Shown piece after piece: positions 33,660 to 42,115 of a stretch of DNA of 64,000 bases. Every line of letters starts with the position of its first letter. Position 1 is the stretch's first letter. Both the position numbers and the translations under genes were made by a program. Source of the DNA: Umezawaea tangerina (lineage in GTDB: Bacteria > Actinomycetota > Actinomycetes > Mycobacteriales > Pseudonocardiaceae); assembly GCF_003002815.1 (NCBI RefSeq), contig NZ_PVTF01000002.1, positions 310,001 to 374,000 of the forward strand, in the 5' to 3' direction. Under the pieces are notes generated by a model. That model was not told the origin of the DNA. It did not search any database and saw nothing but the letters and a program-made list of their open reading frames with translations.

Positions 33660-35031
33660 GCCGGAGGGCCTGCGACAACGGGGCAACACCAGTCCTTTGT
33701 GGACCGTCTTCGAGCGCCTTGCGGACGGCGGCGGGCACGCCGTGGGCGAACCGGGTCACCTCGCGCACGACGTCGTCGGGCGCGTCCGGCGCTCCGGTCC
33801 GGAACAGGGTGGCGGACTCCGCCGCGGACAACGGTGCCAGGGTGACGGTCTCGACGGCGTCGAGGTGCAGGCGGGACTCGGCCGTGACGAGCACCATGCA
33901 GCCGGGGCTGCCCGGCAGCAGCGGCTCCACCTGCTCGGCGCTCGTGGCGCCGTCGAGCACCAGCAGCAGGCGCCGACCGGCCAGCTCGGCGCGCCACGCC
34001 GCCGCCCGGTCCTCCGGGTCGGCAGGGACGTCGTGGACGCCGAGCCGGTGCAGCAGGCGGACCAGGAGGTCGGCACCGCGCAGGTCGACGTAGAGCTGGC
34101 CGTCGGGGAACGCCTCGGCGATCCGGTGCGCGGCGTGCACGGCGAACGCGGTCTTGCCGATGCCTGCCGGGCCCTCGACCACCACGACCGGCACGCAGGT
34201 CGCGCTGGTGCGGCTCAGCCGCACCACCCTGGCCACCTCGTCCGCGCGACCGGTGAAGTCCGGGACGGCGCGCGGCAGGTCGCGGCGCGCGGCCCGGCGC
34301 GGCTGGTCCTCGCCCAACGCCAGCCGGTGCGCCTGGACCAGGTCACGTCCGGGGTCGACGCCCAGCTCCTCGGCGATGGCCGTCCGCGCGCGCTCGTAGG
34401 CGGCCAGCGCCTCGCCGCGCCGCCCGTCGTGGAGCAGCACCCGGACCAGCCGCGTCCACGGCCCCTCGCGCAGCGGGTCGGCCGCGGTGAGCTCGCGCAG
34501 CAGCGCGACGGCCTCGCGGAGGCGGCCCAGTGCCGTCAACCCGTCCGCGAGCGTCTCGCGCACCTCCCACCGCAGCTCGTCGAGCTCGGCCACGACGGGC
34601 GCCGCCACCGCGCCGGTCAGCTCGGCGAACGGCCTGCCGCGCCACAACTCCAGCGCCGCGGTCAGGTGGTCGACCGCTCGTGCCGGGTCGCCGTCGGCCA
34701 TGGCCCGGCGCGCGAGCCGGGCGCGTTCCTTGAAGCAGTCCACGTCCAGCTCGCCCGCGGCGACCCGCACGCGGTAGGCACCCGGTCTGCCCTCGATCCG
34801 GGTTCCGCTGTCGCACAACGACTTGCGGATCTGCCAGACGTAGGTCTTGACGTTCGACTCCGCAGACGCGGGTGGTGTCCGGTCGGACCAGACCACGTCG
34901 ACCAGCCGGTCGCAGCTCACCCACTCGCCCGCGTCGAGCAGCAGGGCGGCCAGCAGCGCGGCGGGCTTGCGGGCACCCCACCGCCGGGGCTCGGCGCCCG
35001 TCTCGAGCGGGCCGAGCACGCGGAACAGCAC
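33643..35031 (-). CDS. Short SARP regulator with BTAD and NB-ARC but no TPR region
   Basis: About 462 residues from GTG 35031, chosen because GGAGGTGGGG lies just upstream and MLFRVLGPLE is the standard SARP N-terminus. DNA-binding domain 1-95, BTAD about 95-240, then an ATPase with Walker A EGPAGIGKTAFA and LLLVLDGATSAEQV. It ends soon after the sensor region (VTRFAHGVPAAVRKAL), so the winged helix and TPR array of full AfsR proteins are missing. No frameshift is visible; this may be a natural short form. Confidence 0.87.
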   Translation of the reverse strand: MLFRVLGPLETGAEPRRWGARKPAALLAALLLDAGEWVSCDRLVDVVWSDRTPPASAESNVKTYVWQIRKSLCDSGTRIEGRPGAYRVRVAAGELDVDCFKERARLARRAMADGDPARAVDHLTAALELWRGRPFAELTGAVAAPVVAELDELRWEVRETLADGLTALGRLREAVALLRELTAADPLREGPWTRLVRVLLHDGRRGEALAAYERARTAIAEELGVDPGRDLVQAHRLALGEDQPRRAARRDLPRAVPDFTGRADEVARVVRLSRTSATCVPVVVVEGPAGIGKTAFAVHAAHRIAEAFPDGQLYVDLRGADLLVRLLHRLGVHDVPADPEDRAAAWRAELAGRRLLLVLDGATSAEQVEPLLPGSPGCMVLVTAESRLHLDAVETVTLAPLSAAESATLFRTGAPDAPDDVVREVTRFAHGVPAAVRKALEDGPQRTGVAPLSQALRLSRPA

Positions 35032-35113
35032 GTCCCCACCTCCGGTGTCCGTGGTCGTCGACAGCACGCCACCACCGTCACACCCGGTACATGAGGATCC
35101 GATGACAGGCCGG

Positions 35114-36274
35114 TCAGGACTTGCAGGCGGCGCCCCGGATGGCCTTCGGCGCGCTCTCGACCACCAGGGTGCCGTCGGTGGCCTGCACCTGGAAGCAGTA
35201 CTCGCGGCCCTCCTCGACCTCGACGCGCATCGTGCGGTTGCGCTGGGCCACGCGCACCTCCGGTTTCCGGTCGTCGGCGGCGACGACGACGGCGAACGCG
35301 AGCCCGTCCTCCCCCTGCCAGGACAGGTCGACGTAGGTGCCGTGGTCGACGGGGTCGTCCAGGGTGAGCGGGATCGACCGGGCGGAGGACGCAACGGTGG
35401 GAGTGGGTGCCGGGGCGGCCGAGGAGGGGGTGGCGAGGGTGGCGCGCAGGAGGAACGGCAGCGCGACCAGCACGGCACCTCCGGCCAGCAGACCCGTGAC
35501 CACGCCGGAGCCGACCCGCGACCGCGGTCGCGCGACGGGTCCGGAGGTGACGGGCGGGGGCTCGACGCGGGGCGGCTTTGGCGGATCCTGTTCCCCGAGC
35601 GCGGTCAGCTGCCGGACCACGACGTCCGATGTGGACGGACGGTCGGCCGGATCCGGCGCCAGCAGGCGGGTCACGAGCCTGGCCAGCTCGGGCGGTGGCT
35701 CGCCGCCCTCGGACGGCGGGTGCCCGGTCAGCGCGAGGTGCAGCACGCCGCCGAGCCCGTACAGGTCCGACCGCTCGTCCATCGTCCCGTCCCGCGCGGT
35801 CTCCGGCGCGGTGTACGGGGTCGGCTGTTCGACGGGGAACGCGCGGCGCAGCGCCACGCCGAAGTCCGCCACCACCGGCGCGCCCGACGGGTGGAACAGC
35901 ACGTTGTACGGGGACAGGCCGCCGTGCACGACCCCCGCCCGGTGCGCGGCCGCCACCGCCGTGGCCACGGCTAGGCCCACCGCGACGGCGTCGGCGACCA
36001 AGAGCTCACCGCTGCCTGCCACCAGTTCCGCGAGCGAGAGCGAGCACAGCTCCATCTGCAGCGCGGTCCTGCCGTCGGGCAGCTCCAGCACGTCGTCCAC
36101 CGGCAGGATCGGGGCGGTGTCGCGGATGGCGTCCAGCGCCGCCCGTTCCCGCTCGGCCGCGTCGAGCGCGTCCGGTGGCGCCGCCGAGGGGAACACCTTC
36201 AGCGCCAGGTACAGGCCGCCGTAGACGGTCGCCACCGGTCCGGTGCCGATCAGGTCGAAGTCCTCGCCGGTCAT
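35114..36274 (-). CDS. Membrane pseudokinase with extracellular FnIII-like domain (copy 1)
   Basis: 386 residues. A Hanks-type kinase fold: IGTGPVATVYGG as glycine loop, K26 in LALKVFP, N124 in SPYNVLF, D137-F-G, APE in YTAPETA, and DLYGLGG. The catalytic HRD is replaced by H117-G-G, so the Asp needed for phosphotransfer is absent. One membrane segment at 256-277 is followed by an outside domain of about 85 residues with a Cys pair (REYCFQVQATDG and RGAACKS). Probably a scaffold or nucleotide-binding sensor. Its ATG overlaps the stop of the SARP-like gene upstream (ATGA). Paralogue of the gene at 40964. Confidence 0.85.
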   Translation of the reverse strand: MTGEDFDLIGTGPVATVYGGLYLALKVFPSAAPPDALDAAERERAALDAIRDTAPILPVDDVLELPDGRTALQMELCSLSLAELVAGSGELLVADAVAVGLAVATAVAAAHRAGVVHGGLSPYNVLFHPSGAPVVADFGVALRRAFPVEQPTPYTAPETARDGTMDERSDLYGLGGVLHLALTGHPPSEGGEPPPELARLVTRLLAPDPADRPSTSDVVVRQLTALGEQDPPKPPRVEPPPVTSGPVARPRSRVGSGVVTGLLAGGAVLVALPFLLRATLATPSSAAPAPTPTVASSARSIPLTLDDPVDHGTYVDLSWQGEDGLAFAVVVAADDRKPEVRVAQRNRTMRVEVEEGREYCFQVQATDGTLVVESAPKAIRGAACKS

Positions 36275-36963
36275 GCCGGGCTCAGCGCCGTCCCGGCCAC
36301 GCGCACCGCCTTGCGGAACGCCGCCTCGGCCTCGACGGGGCGGTCCGCGCGGGTGAGCACCTCGACCAGCCGGAGCCAGGTGCGTTCCCGCGTCGGCTCC
36401 TCCACGAGCAGCGACTGGAGGAGCACCACCGCGTCGGCGACCTCGCCGAGCAGCTCCAGGGCGTCGACCAGCTCGTCCAGCGCCTCCCAGCGCAGCCGCG
36501 CGAGCCGGGCCGCCTCGAACCTGCTGTGGTAGGTGCGCAGCTGCGTGAACGGCGTGCCGCGCCAGAGTCCCGCGGCGGCGCGGAAGCAGCGCGCGGCCAC
36601 GTGCGGGTCGGCGTCCAGCACGGCGCGGCCGTCGTCGACCAGCTGCTCGAAGACGACGCTGTCCAGCTCGCCCTCGCCGATGTTGAGCCTGTGCTTGCCG
36701 CGTTGGCTGTCGATGCGCGCCGACGTGCCGTCGTAGAGCGGGGTGAGCCTGCGCAGGCGGTGGACGCACTCCCAGAGCACGTCGGCCGGTGACGCCACGT
36801 CCCGGTCCGGCCAGACGGCCTCGGCCAGGCTGTCGACGCCGACCCAGGTGTTGGGGCGCACCAGGAGCGCGGACAGCACCCGCCGCGCGACGCCCGCGGG
36901 CACGTCGGCCGCGCGGCCGTCGACGTGGCGGACCTCCAGCGGGCCGAGTACGCGGAACAGCAT
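36271..36963 (-). CDS. Small SARP-type regulator (DNA-binding domain plus BTAD)
   Basis: 230 residues. MLFRVLGPLEVRHVDGR starts the OmpR-like DNA-binding domain (1-92; VGVDSLAEAVWPDRDV), followed by a BTAD (about 95-230; VFEQLVDDGRAVLDADPHVA and RLVEVLTRADRPVEAEAAF). No ATPase domain. It is the first gene of a two-gene unit with the pseudokinase (4-nt ATGA overlap), and is divergent from the exported-protein genes starting at 37099. It may control that divergent set; this is inferred from position. Confidence 0.86.
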   Translation of the reverse strand: MLFRVLGPLEVRHVDGRAADVPAGVARRVLSALLVRPNTWVGVDSLAEAVWPDRDVASPADVLWECVHRLRRLTPLYDGTSARIDSQRGKHRLNIGEGELDSVVFEQLVDDGRAVLDADPHVAARCFRAAAGLWRGTPFTQLRTYHSRFEAARLARLRWEALDELVDALELLGEVADAVVLLQSLLVEEPTRERTWLRLVEVLTRADRPVEAEAAFRKAVRVAGTALSPA

Positions 36964-37098
36964 GGCGGCCACCGTACGCACGGCCGGTGCAGCCGCGATC
37001 CAGCCGCGCGGGGCGTCGGTACACCGCCGTTGTACGGGCGCTGGACGCGGTCGCGCGACCGTCGTCGTCCCGAAGGCGCGACTACCGAGGTGGGGACG

Positions 37099-37938
37099 AT
37101 GGAACAACCGGGCAACCTGCGCCGGGCGGCGCTCTACGGCGTCGCAGGGCTGATGACCGCGGCGATCGGGGCTACCGCCGTGAACGTCCTGGCGGGCGAC
37201 GAGGCCGACAAACCCGCGCAGGCGGCGTCGGTCAAACCCACGACAACCGCGACGACGCCGCCGCTGTCGTCGCCTCCGCTGACGTCGTCTCCGAAGGAGG
37301 TGCCGCCCGCTCCGCAGCCGGAGGTTCAGGTTCCCGAACCGGCACCGGTCGTCGAGCCCGCACCCGTGGCCGTCGAGCCCGCGCCCGTGGCGGAACCCGT
37401 CGCCGAGGTCGCGGTTCGGCCTGTGGCGCAGTCGGTCGAGGTCCCCGACGACATGCCCGCCGCGGCCCCCGAGGTGGAGCCCGTCGCGACCCCACCTGTG
37501 GCCGATGTCGTGGGTCACGCGGTGAAGCCGAAGGTGCAGAAGGTCGTCCACCGGACACCGGCGAAGCCGAAGGCCGTCAAGCACGCTCCGAAGTCCGCGC
37601 CCAAGCCTGCTCCCAAGCCCGCGAAGACCCACACCGACCCGGCGCTGAAGAAGGCGATGGGCGCGGAGGACGAGGCGAGGAAGAAGGTCAAGCGCGAGGA
37701 GGCCGAGCTGGCCTCGGCGAAGAAGGACCTGGCCGTGAAGAAGGCCGAGGTGCAGAAGATCAAGAAGGAGGTCGAGAAGCCCAAGCCGCCCGCGAGGCCG
37801 AAGCCCGCGGTGGCGCCGGTGCTGACGAGGAAGACGTCGCCGGACATGGCGAAGCGGATCGAGCAGCACCACGAGAGCAAGCACCAGGACAAGCACAAGT
37901 CCGGCAAGAAGCTGACCATCCAGGGCTCGCACGGCTGA
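37099..37938 (+). CDS. Exported Pro/Ala/Lys-rich protein, function unknown
   Basis: 279 residues from ATG 37099 (GAGGTGGGG upstream). The N-terminus NLRRAALYGVAGLMTAAIGA is a signal or anchor segment. Then comes a Pro/Val/Glu-rich stretch (about 35-150; repeated EPAPV), a Lys-rich part (GKPKAVKHAPKSAPK-like), and a charged helical region (ARKKVKREEAELASAKKDLA) likely to form a coiled coil. The basic C-terminus KHQDKHKSGKKL could bind an acidic polymer. The N-terminus closely resembles that of the 787-residue protein at 38306. No enzyme motif. Confidence 0.75.
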   Translation: MEQPGNLRRAALYGVAGLMTAAIGATAVNVLAGDEADKPAQAASVKPTTTATTPPLSSPPLTSSPKEVPPAPQPEVQVPEPAPVVEPAPVAVEPAPVAEPVAEVAVRPVAQSVEVPDDMPAAAPEVEPVATPPVADVVGHAVKPKVQKVVHRTPAKPKAVKHAPKSAPKPAPKPAKTHTDPALKKAMGAEDEARKKVKREEAELASAKKDLAVKKAEVQKIKKEVEKPKPPARPKPAVAPVLTRKTSPDMAKRIEQHHESKHQDKHKSGKKLTIQGSHG

Positions 37939-37945
37939 CCCGGCC

Positions 37946-38299
37946 ATGGGTGCGCGACAGCTGCGGCCGTTGGACGAGTACGAGCCGACCGACGACCTCG
38001 AAGCCGACCCCTACGGCTCCTACTACGTGGTGCTCCCCGAGGGCTCGTGGGAACCGGAAGCGCGGGAGCCCGCCCCGGCCGAACCGGAGCCCGACGACGA
38101 GGACCGGCCGACAAGGCGTGCGGTGGGCGACGTCGCCGGGATCGCCACCGCGCTCGTGGCGGGCGTGATCCCCGCGCTGGTGCTGGACCTGCCCGCCGCA
38201 CTCGTGGCCGGACTGGCCGCGGGGGTGTTCGGCGGGCTGATGGGGAGGTCGCTCGGTATCGGGTTCCACCACCGCGGGCATGGCGAGGAAGAGGGGTAG
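37946..38299 (+). CDS. Small membrane protein
   Basis: 117 residues. An acidic N-terminal half (LDEYEPTDDLEADPYGSYYV; EPEPDDEDRP) precedes two adjacent hydrophobic stretches from about 65 to 105 (VAGIATALVAGVIPALVL and LAAGVFGGLMGRSLG), rich in Gly and Ala as in closely packed hairpins. It sits 7 nt after the previous gene and 6 nt before the large exported-protein gene, so all three are probably co-translated. I do not recognise the family. Confidence 0.72.
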   Translation: MGARQLRPLDEYEPTDDLEADPYGSYYVVLPEGSWEPEAREPAPAEPEPDDEDRPTRRAVGDVAGIATALVAGVIPALVLDLPAALVAGLAAGVFGGLMGRSLGIGFHHRGHGEEEG

Positions 38300-38305
38300 G
38301 AGCAG

Positions 38306-40669
38306 GTGACGACACGAAAGGCGTGGATGCGCCGGGCGGCGCTGTACGCGGCGTCCGGCGGCTTCCTGACCGTGGCGTTCGGGGTGCTGGGCGCCCAGGA
38401 CGCCGACGCGGCGGCGAAACCACCGGCGGTGAAGCCGCCCGCGGTGGTCCCCAAGGCGGCCCCGAAACCCGCGGCGAAGCGGGTGGTGAAGCCCAAGATC
38501 GCGGTCAAACCCAAGCCGGTGGCCAAGAAGACCACCAAACCGAAGCCCGTGGCGAAGAAGACCACCGCGGCCAAACCGAAACCGGTGGTCAAGAAGACCG
38601 CCGCCAAGCCGAAGCCCGTCACCAAGAAGGCGCCCGCCGCCCCGCTGAAACGGGCCGCTCTCATACAGCCACCCGTCACAGCGAAACCGGCCACCCAGGC
38701 CAAGCGCAAGCCGAAGGCCACCCCCAAGACCAGCACCATCGCCAAGCCCAAGCCAGCGCCCAGACCCGCACCCGCCAAGGTCCCCCAGTCCGTCAAGCGC
38801 GCCGAAGCGGACGCCCAACGGCAGGCCAAGACCGACCAGCAGTACCAGGACAAGAAACGCACAACCGCCGAACTCCAGAAAACCGCACCAGCACGAACCG
38901 CCTACACCGAATCCCAACGCGGCGGCCCACCCGGCACCACAGCCAAAAAAGCCACCACCAAACCCAAAACCACCACAACACGCCCCAAAACGGCCCCCAA
39001 GCCACTCCCCCAGCCCGTCAAGCGCGCCGAAGCCGACGCCCAACGCCAAGCCAAGACCGACCAGCAGTACCAGGACAAGAAACGCACAACCGCCGAACTC
39101 CAGAAAACCGCACCAGCACGAACCGCCTACACCGAATCCCAACGCGGCGGCCCACCCGGCACCACAGCCAAAAAGGCCACCACCAAACCGAAGAAGACCA
39201 CTCCCAAGGCCACCACGACACCACTCCCCCAGTCCCTGCGCCGGGCCGAGGCGGACGCCGAGCGGCAGGCCAAGACCGAGCGGCAGTACCAGGACAAGAA
39301 GCGCAAGACCGCCGAGCTCCAGAAGACCGCACCCGCACGAGCCGCCTACGCGGAGTCCCAGCGCGGTGGTCCGCCCGGTACAGCCCAGCGCAAGCAGAAG
39401 CAGCAACAGACCGAGAAGGCAACGCAGGACCTGAAGCGGACGGCGTCCGCGCGGGCGGCCTACGCGGAGAGCCAGCGTGGTGGAGCGCCCGGAAGCGGGT
39501 TGGACCGGCAGATCGCCACCGCGAAGCAGAAGGCAGACCAGCTGGGTGCGGTGCGGGACAGCGGGCCCAAGGGGTCGGCGCGGGCGTTCGAGGCGACGCA
39601 GAAGCGCGCCGAGGACGCGCGGGCCGAGGTGGTGCGGTTGGAGGGGCAGCAGCAGGCCAACGGCCAACGGCAGGAGAAGGCCCGTCAGGCGCGGCAGCGG
39701 GAGCTGGCCCGTGCCGCGCAGGCGCAGGTGGACTACAACGACTCGCAGGCGGGCAGGCCCGTCGGCGAGCGGACCGGGCTGGTGGTCGAGCTCGTGGCCC
39801 CGGCCGTCAGCCGGGTGACCAACCCCAGGACCGGCGAGGTCAGCCTCAACAACTTCCGGATCGGCCAGGACGCGCCCGCGCAGGAGCAGCTGATCCCGCT
39901 GCTGAGCGAGAAGGCCCAGTCCGACGCCAAGTCCTGCCCGACCGGCGAGTGCGACGCCGCACGACCCGGTTACCTGGGCTGGAAGACCGCGGAGAACATC
40001 GCGGACCTGTGCGTTCACTCCGCCGTGGAGTGCGGTGACGACTTCTCCCTCGAGGTCGCCGCCGCCGTGGCCAACAGCGGCATCCAACCCGCCGACGCGG
40101 AGGACGCCCAGCGGCAGCTCGTCGTGCAGGGGCTGGCGGCACCGATCCCGAGCCTGAAGGGCCCGCCGACCGGGCTCCTCCCCAAGGGAAGTCCTCCGCC
40201 CCCACCGGTACCGGAGCCCCGCCCGGCCGTCGCGCCGCGTCCGCAGACCCAGCCGGGAACGGGCGCGAAGGTCGGAGCACCGGCCGCCAGGGCGAACACC
40301 ACGCCGCCGCAGGGCCCTCCGCCCGCGGCGGGGCCGAACCAGAGCAGGCAGCAGCCGGACCGGCCGAACGGCAACGTCGTCGACGGGGTGCGGCTGCGGG
40401 CCAGGCTGGCGGGGCAGGAGATCGCGGGCGGCCACGCGTACCCCAAGCACGTGGTCGAGCGGGGCGAGTTCCGGGGTGTCCACTCGCGCGACGACTTCGC
40501 CAAGGTCGTCGAGAACACGATCGTCCAGGGTGAGTCGCGACCGTTGTCCAACGGCAGGACCGCATACTGGCACGACGGTGTGGTGGTGATCAGGAACCCC
40601 CGCGCGCCCGACGGGGGTTCGGCCTTCGCGCCGACCCAGGGCAGGCAGTACTTCCTGAACCTGAAGTGA
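38306..40669 (+). CDS. Exported repeat protein with C-terminal nuclease-toxin-like domain
   Basis: 787 residues from GTG 38306. Residues 1-35 are a signal peptide (RRAALYAASGGFLTVAFGVL, cleavage near ADAAA). A Lys/Pro/Ala-rich stalk runs to about 155. Three repeats of about 75 residues begin near 161, 236 and 309 (core AEADAQRQAKTDQQYQDKKR), with a partial fourth near 375. A helical part and a segment with four Cys (SCPTGEC, LCVHSAVEC) follow, then a Pro-rich linker (585-685). The last 100 residues are a separate domain: GGHAYPKHV (H710, K714, H715) and GRTAYWHDGVVVIRNP, with the look of nuclease toxin tips of polymorphic toxins. The 67-residue gene 9 nt downstream could encode immunity. Toxin activity is inference. 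Confidence 0.75.
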   Translation: MTTRKAWMRRAALYAASGGFLTVAFGVLGAQDADAAAKPPAVKPPAVVPKAAPKPAAKRVVKPKIAVKPKPVAKKTTKPKPVAKKTTAAKPKPVVKKTAAKPKPVTKKAPAAPLKRAALIQPPVTAKPATQAKRKPKATPKTSTIAKPKPAPRPAPAKVPQSVKRAEADAQRQAKTDQQYQDKKRTTAELQKTAPARTAYTESQRGGPPGTTAKKATTKPKTTTTRPKTAPKPLPQPVKRAEADAQRQAKTDQQYQDKKRTTAELQKTAPARTAYTESQRGGPPGTTAKKATTKPKKTTPKATTTPLPQSLRRAEADAERQAKTERQYQDKKRKTAELQKTAPARAAYAESQRGGPPGTAQRKQKQQQTEKATQDLKRTASARAAYAESQRGGAPGSGLDRQIATAKQKADQLGAVRDSGPKGSARAFEATQKRAEDARAEVVRLEGQQQANGQRQEKARQARQRELARAAQAQVDYNDSQAGRPVGERTGLVVELVAPAVSRVTNPRTGEVSLNNFRIGQDAPAQEQLIPLLSEKAQSDAKSCPTGECDAARPGYLGWKTAENIADLCVHSAVECGDDFSLEVAAAVANSGIQPADAEDAQRQLVVQGLAAPIPSLKGPPTGLLPKGSPPPPPVPEPRPAVAPRPQTQPGTGAKVGAPAARANTTPPQGPPPAAGPNQSRQQPDRPNGNVVDGVRLRARLAGQEIAGGHAYPKHVVERGEFRGVHSRDDFAKVVENTIVQGESRPLSNGRTAYWHDGVVVIRNPRAPDGGSAFAPTQGRQYFLNLK
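38791..39189 (+). repeat. Near-identical 174-bp direct repeat inside the exported protein gene
   Basis: Bases 38791-38964 and 39016-39189 are a direct repeat with a 225-bp period and only about four differences, mostly at third codon positions. A third unit from about 39235 is more diverged. The repeat preserves the reading frame (75 codons) and is richer in A than neighbouring genes. It looks like recent internal duplication. Confidence 0.85.
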
Positions 40670-40678
40670 GGATGCTCA

Positions 40679-40882
40679 ATGGATGTCGTCGAGGTGCAGC
40701 ACGACCGGGCCGTCGTCTCGCTCGGGCTGGACGAGGTGCACGCGCTCATGAACTCGATCAACGAGGCCGTCGACGCCGTGGAGGACTGGGAGTTCTCCAC
40801 CCGGTTCGGCGTGGAGAAGGACTTCGTCAAGGCACTGTGGGCCCAGCTCGACGAGGTGTCGACCCGGCTGGGCGAGGGATGA
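40679..40882 (+). CDS. 67-residue protein, candidate immunity partner
   Basis: Small acidic protein from ATG 40679 with GAGG 8 nt upstream. Sequence landmarks are VVSLGLDEVHALMNSINEAV and DWEFSTRFGVEKDFV, suggesting two to three helices. It begins 9 nt after the stop of the repeat protein, the usual place for an immunity gene. Size, acidity and position fit, but I know no defined family for it with certainty. It could also be a small regulator. Confidence 0.7.
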   Translation: MDVVEVQHDRAVVSLGLDEVHALMNSINEAVDAVEDWEFSTRFGVEKDFVKALWAQLDEVSTRLGEG

Positions 40883-40963
40883 CGTCCGCCCTGCGGGGCA
40901 CGGCCGCCACGAGGAGGTAGCCGTGCCCCGATCCGGGCCGGGTGCGCCAGAATGGGCACCGCG

Positions 40964-42115
40964 ATGGTGACCTCGGACGAAGACCCGGTGCCGCTCGCCA
41001 CCGGCCCGGTGGCGGAGGTGTACGCGTCGGGCACGCGGGTGCTCAAGGTGTTCCCCGGCCCGCTCGACCGCCGCACCCGCGCGCGGCTGGAGCAGGAGAT
41101 CGCGGCGTGGCAAGGGGTTCCGGCCACGGCCGCGGTCGACGGCGTGGAGGAGATGCGGGACGGGCGGGTGGTGGTGCGGGCGGAGCTGTGCCCGGACTCG
41201 CTGGTCGGTCGGGTGCGCCGGGAAGGCGTGCTGGAGGCCGACGACGTGGTCGACGTCGCCGGACGGCTGGGCCGGGCGTTGGCGGCGGCGCACGCGGCCG
41301 GGCTGGTGCACGGCGGGGTGACGCCGGGCAACGTGCTGTTCCGGGCGAGCGGCGAGCCGGTGCTGGCCGATGGTGGTCTGGTGCTGCGCGGGGCTTTCCC
41401 GGCCGAGCCGTCGGCGGGGTTCGCCGCGCCGGAGACCGTGGGCGACGCCGTCCGCGACGCCCGCACCGACCTCTACGGGCTGGGGGCGGTGCTGTTCTTC
41501 GCCTGCACCGGCCGCGCCCCCTACCCGGCCCGGCTGGGCGAACGGCCGGACGAGCACGTGCTGCGGGTGCTGGCCGAGCCGGTGCCCGAGGTGGACCGGC
41601 CCGACGTGCCGGCGAGCGTGCGGGAGATGGTGCGCACGCTGTTGGCGAAGGACCCCGGCGACCGGGTGCTCGCGGACCACCGGGCGCGGGTCCCGGTCGC
41701 CGAGGCGAAGCCGGAACCCAAGGCGGAGCACGGCAGGCTGGGGCTGGTGGTCGGGATCGCGACGGCGTTGGGCCTGTTCGCCGCCGCCCCGTTCCTGCTG
41801 CTGCGCGACACCCCGCCTCCGCCCTCCCCCGCCGCGCCGACGATGGGCGCCGCGGGGATCGACAGGGTGGAGGTCAGCGACGGCACCGACCACGTGCGGC
41901 TCACCTGGCGCGGCACCCCGGCAGGCCTGGTGTACCTCGTGGTCACCGCGCCGGAGGGCAGGCCCCTCACCAAGTCCGCGGAGCTGAGCGAGCCCGCGCT
42001 CGACATCCCGGTCGAGCCCGGTCTCCGGTACTGCTTCGAGGTCCAGGGCACCGACGGCAAGCAGGTCTACGTCAGCGCGCCGACGGGCATCCGCGGCGCG
42101 ACCTGCGCGCGGTAG
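40964..42115 (+). CDS. Membrane pseudokinase with extracellular FnIII-like domain (copy 2)
   Basis: 383 residues from ATG 40964, which aligns with copy 1; ATG 40952 and GTG 40967 are alternatives. The kinase fold keeps K28 (RVLKVFP), N123 (PGNVLF), APE (FAAPETVG) and DLYGLGA, but HRD reads H116-G-G and DFG reads D136-G-G. It has lost more catalytic residues than copy 1. One membrane segment at 259-281, then an outside domain ending RYCFEVQGTDG and RGATCAR, very like the tail of copy 1. Lies after the candidate immunity gene. The 3' end overlaps the convergent transglutaminase-like gene by 49 nt. Confidence 0.83.
   Translation: MVTSDEDPVPLATGPVAEVYASGTRVLKVFPGPLDRRTRARLEQEIAAWQGVPATAAVDGVEEMRDGRVVVRAELCPDSLVGRVRREGVLEADDVVDVAGRLGRALAAAHAAGLVHGGVTPGNVLFRASGEPVLADGGLVLRGAFPAEPSAGFAAPETVGDAVRDARTDLYGLGAVLFFACTGRAPYPARLGERPDEHVLRVLAEPVPEVDRPDVPASVREMVRTLLAKDPGDRVLADHRARVPVAEAKPEPKAEHGRLGLVVGIATALGLFAAAPFLLLRDTPPPPSPAAPTMGAAGIDRVEVSDGTDHVRLTWRGTPAGLVYLVVTAPEGRPLTKSAELSEPALDIPVEPGLRYCFEVQGTDGKQVYVSAPTGIRGATCAR

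Noticed and set aside
35114-36274. Calling the two kinase-fold genes active Ser/Thr kinases.
   Set aside because: The HRD Asp is absent in both (HGG), and the second has also lost DFG, so the active-kinase name is not supported.
37019-37035. GTACA-N7-TGTAC dyad between the SARP-like gene and the exported-protein genes.
   Set aside because: Arms are only 5 bp and not extended; SARPs usually bind direct heptamer repeats. Kept only as a weak note.
38791-39420. Regular repeats that could suggest a CRISPR array.
   Set aside because: The period is about 225 bp, the units are coding and frame-preserving, and there are no unique spacers.
37760-40573. A 937-codon minus-strand open frame, Gly/Leu/Arg-rich.
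   Set aside because: It is a mirror of the Lys/Pro/Ala-rich repeat gene; the repeats create stop-free antisense frames. The plus-strand gene has a signal peptide and Shine-Dalgarno.
36925-40960. A type VII secretion (ESX) locus.
   Set aside because: No WXG100 proteins, no FtsK/SpoIIIE-type EccC, and the exported proteins have Sec-type N-termini.
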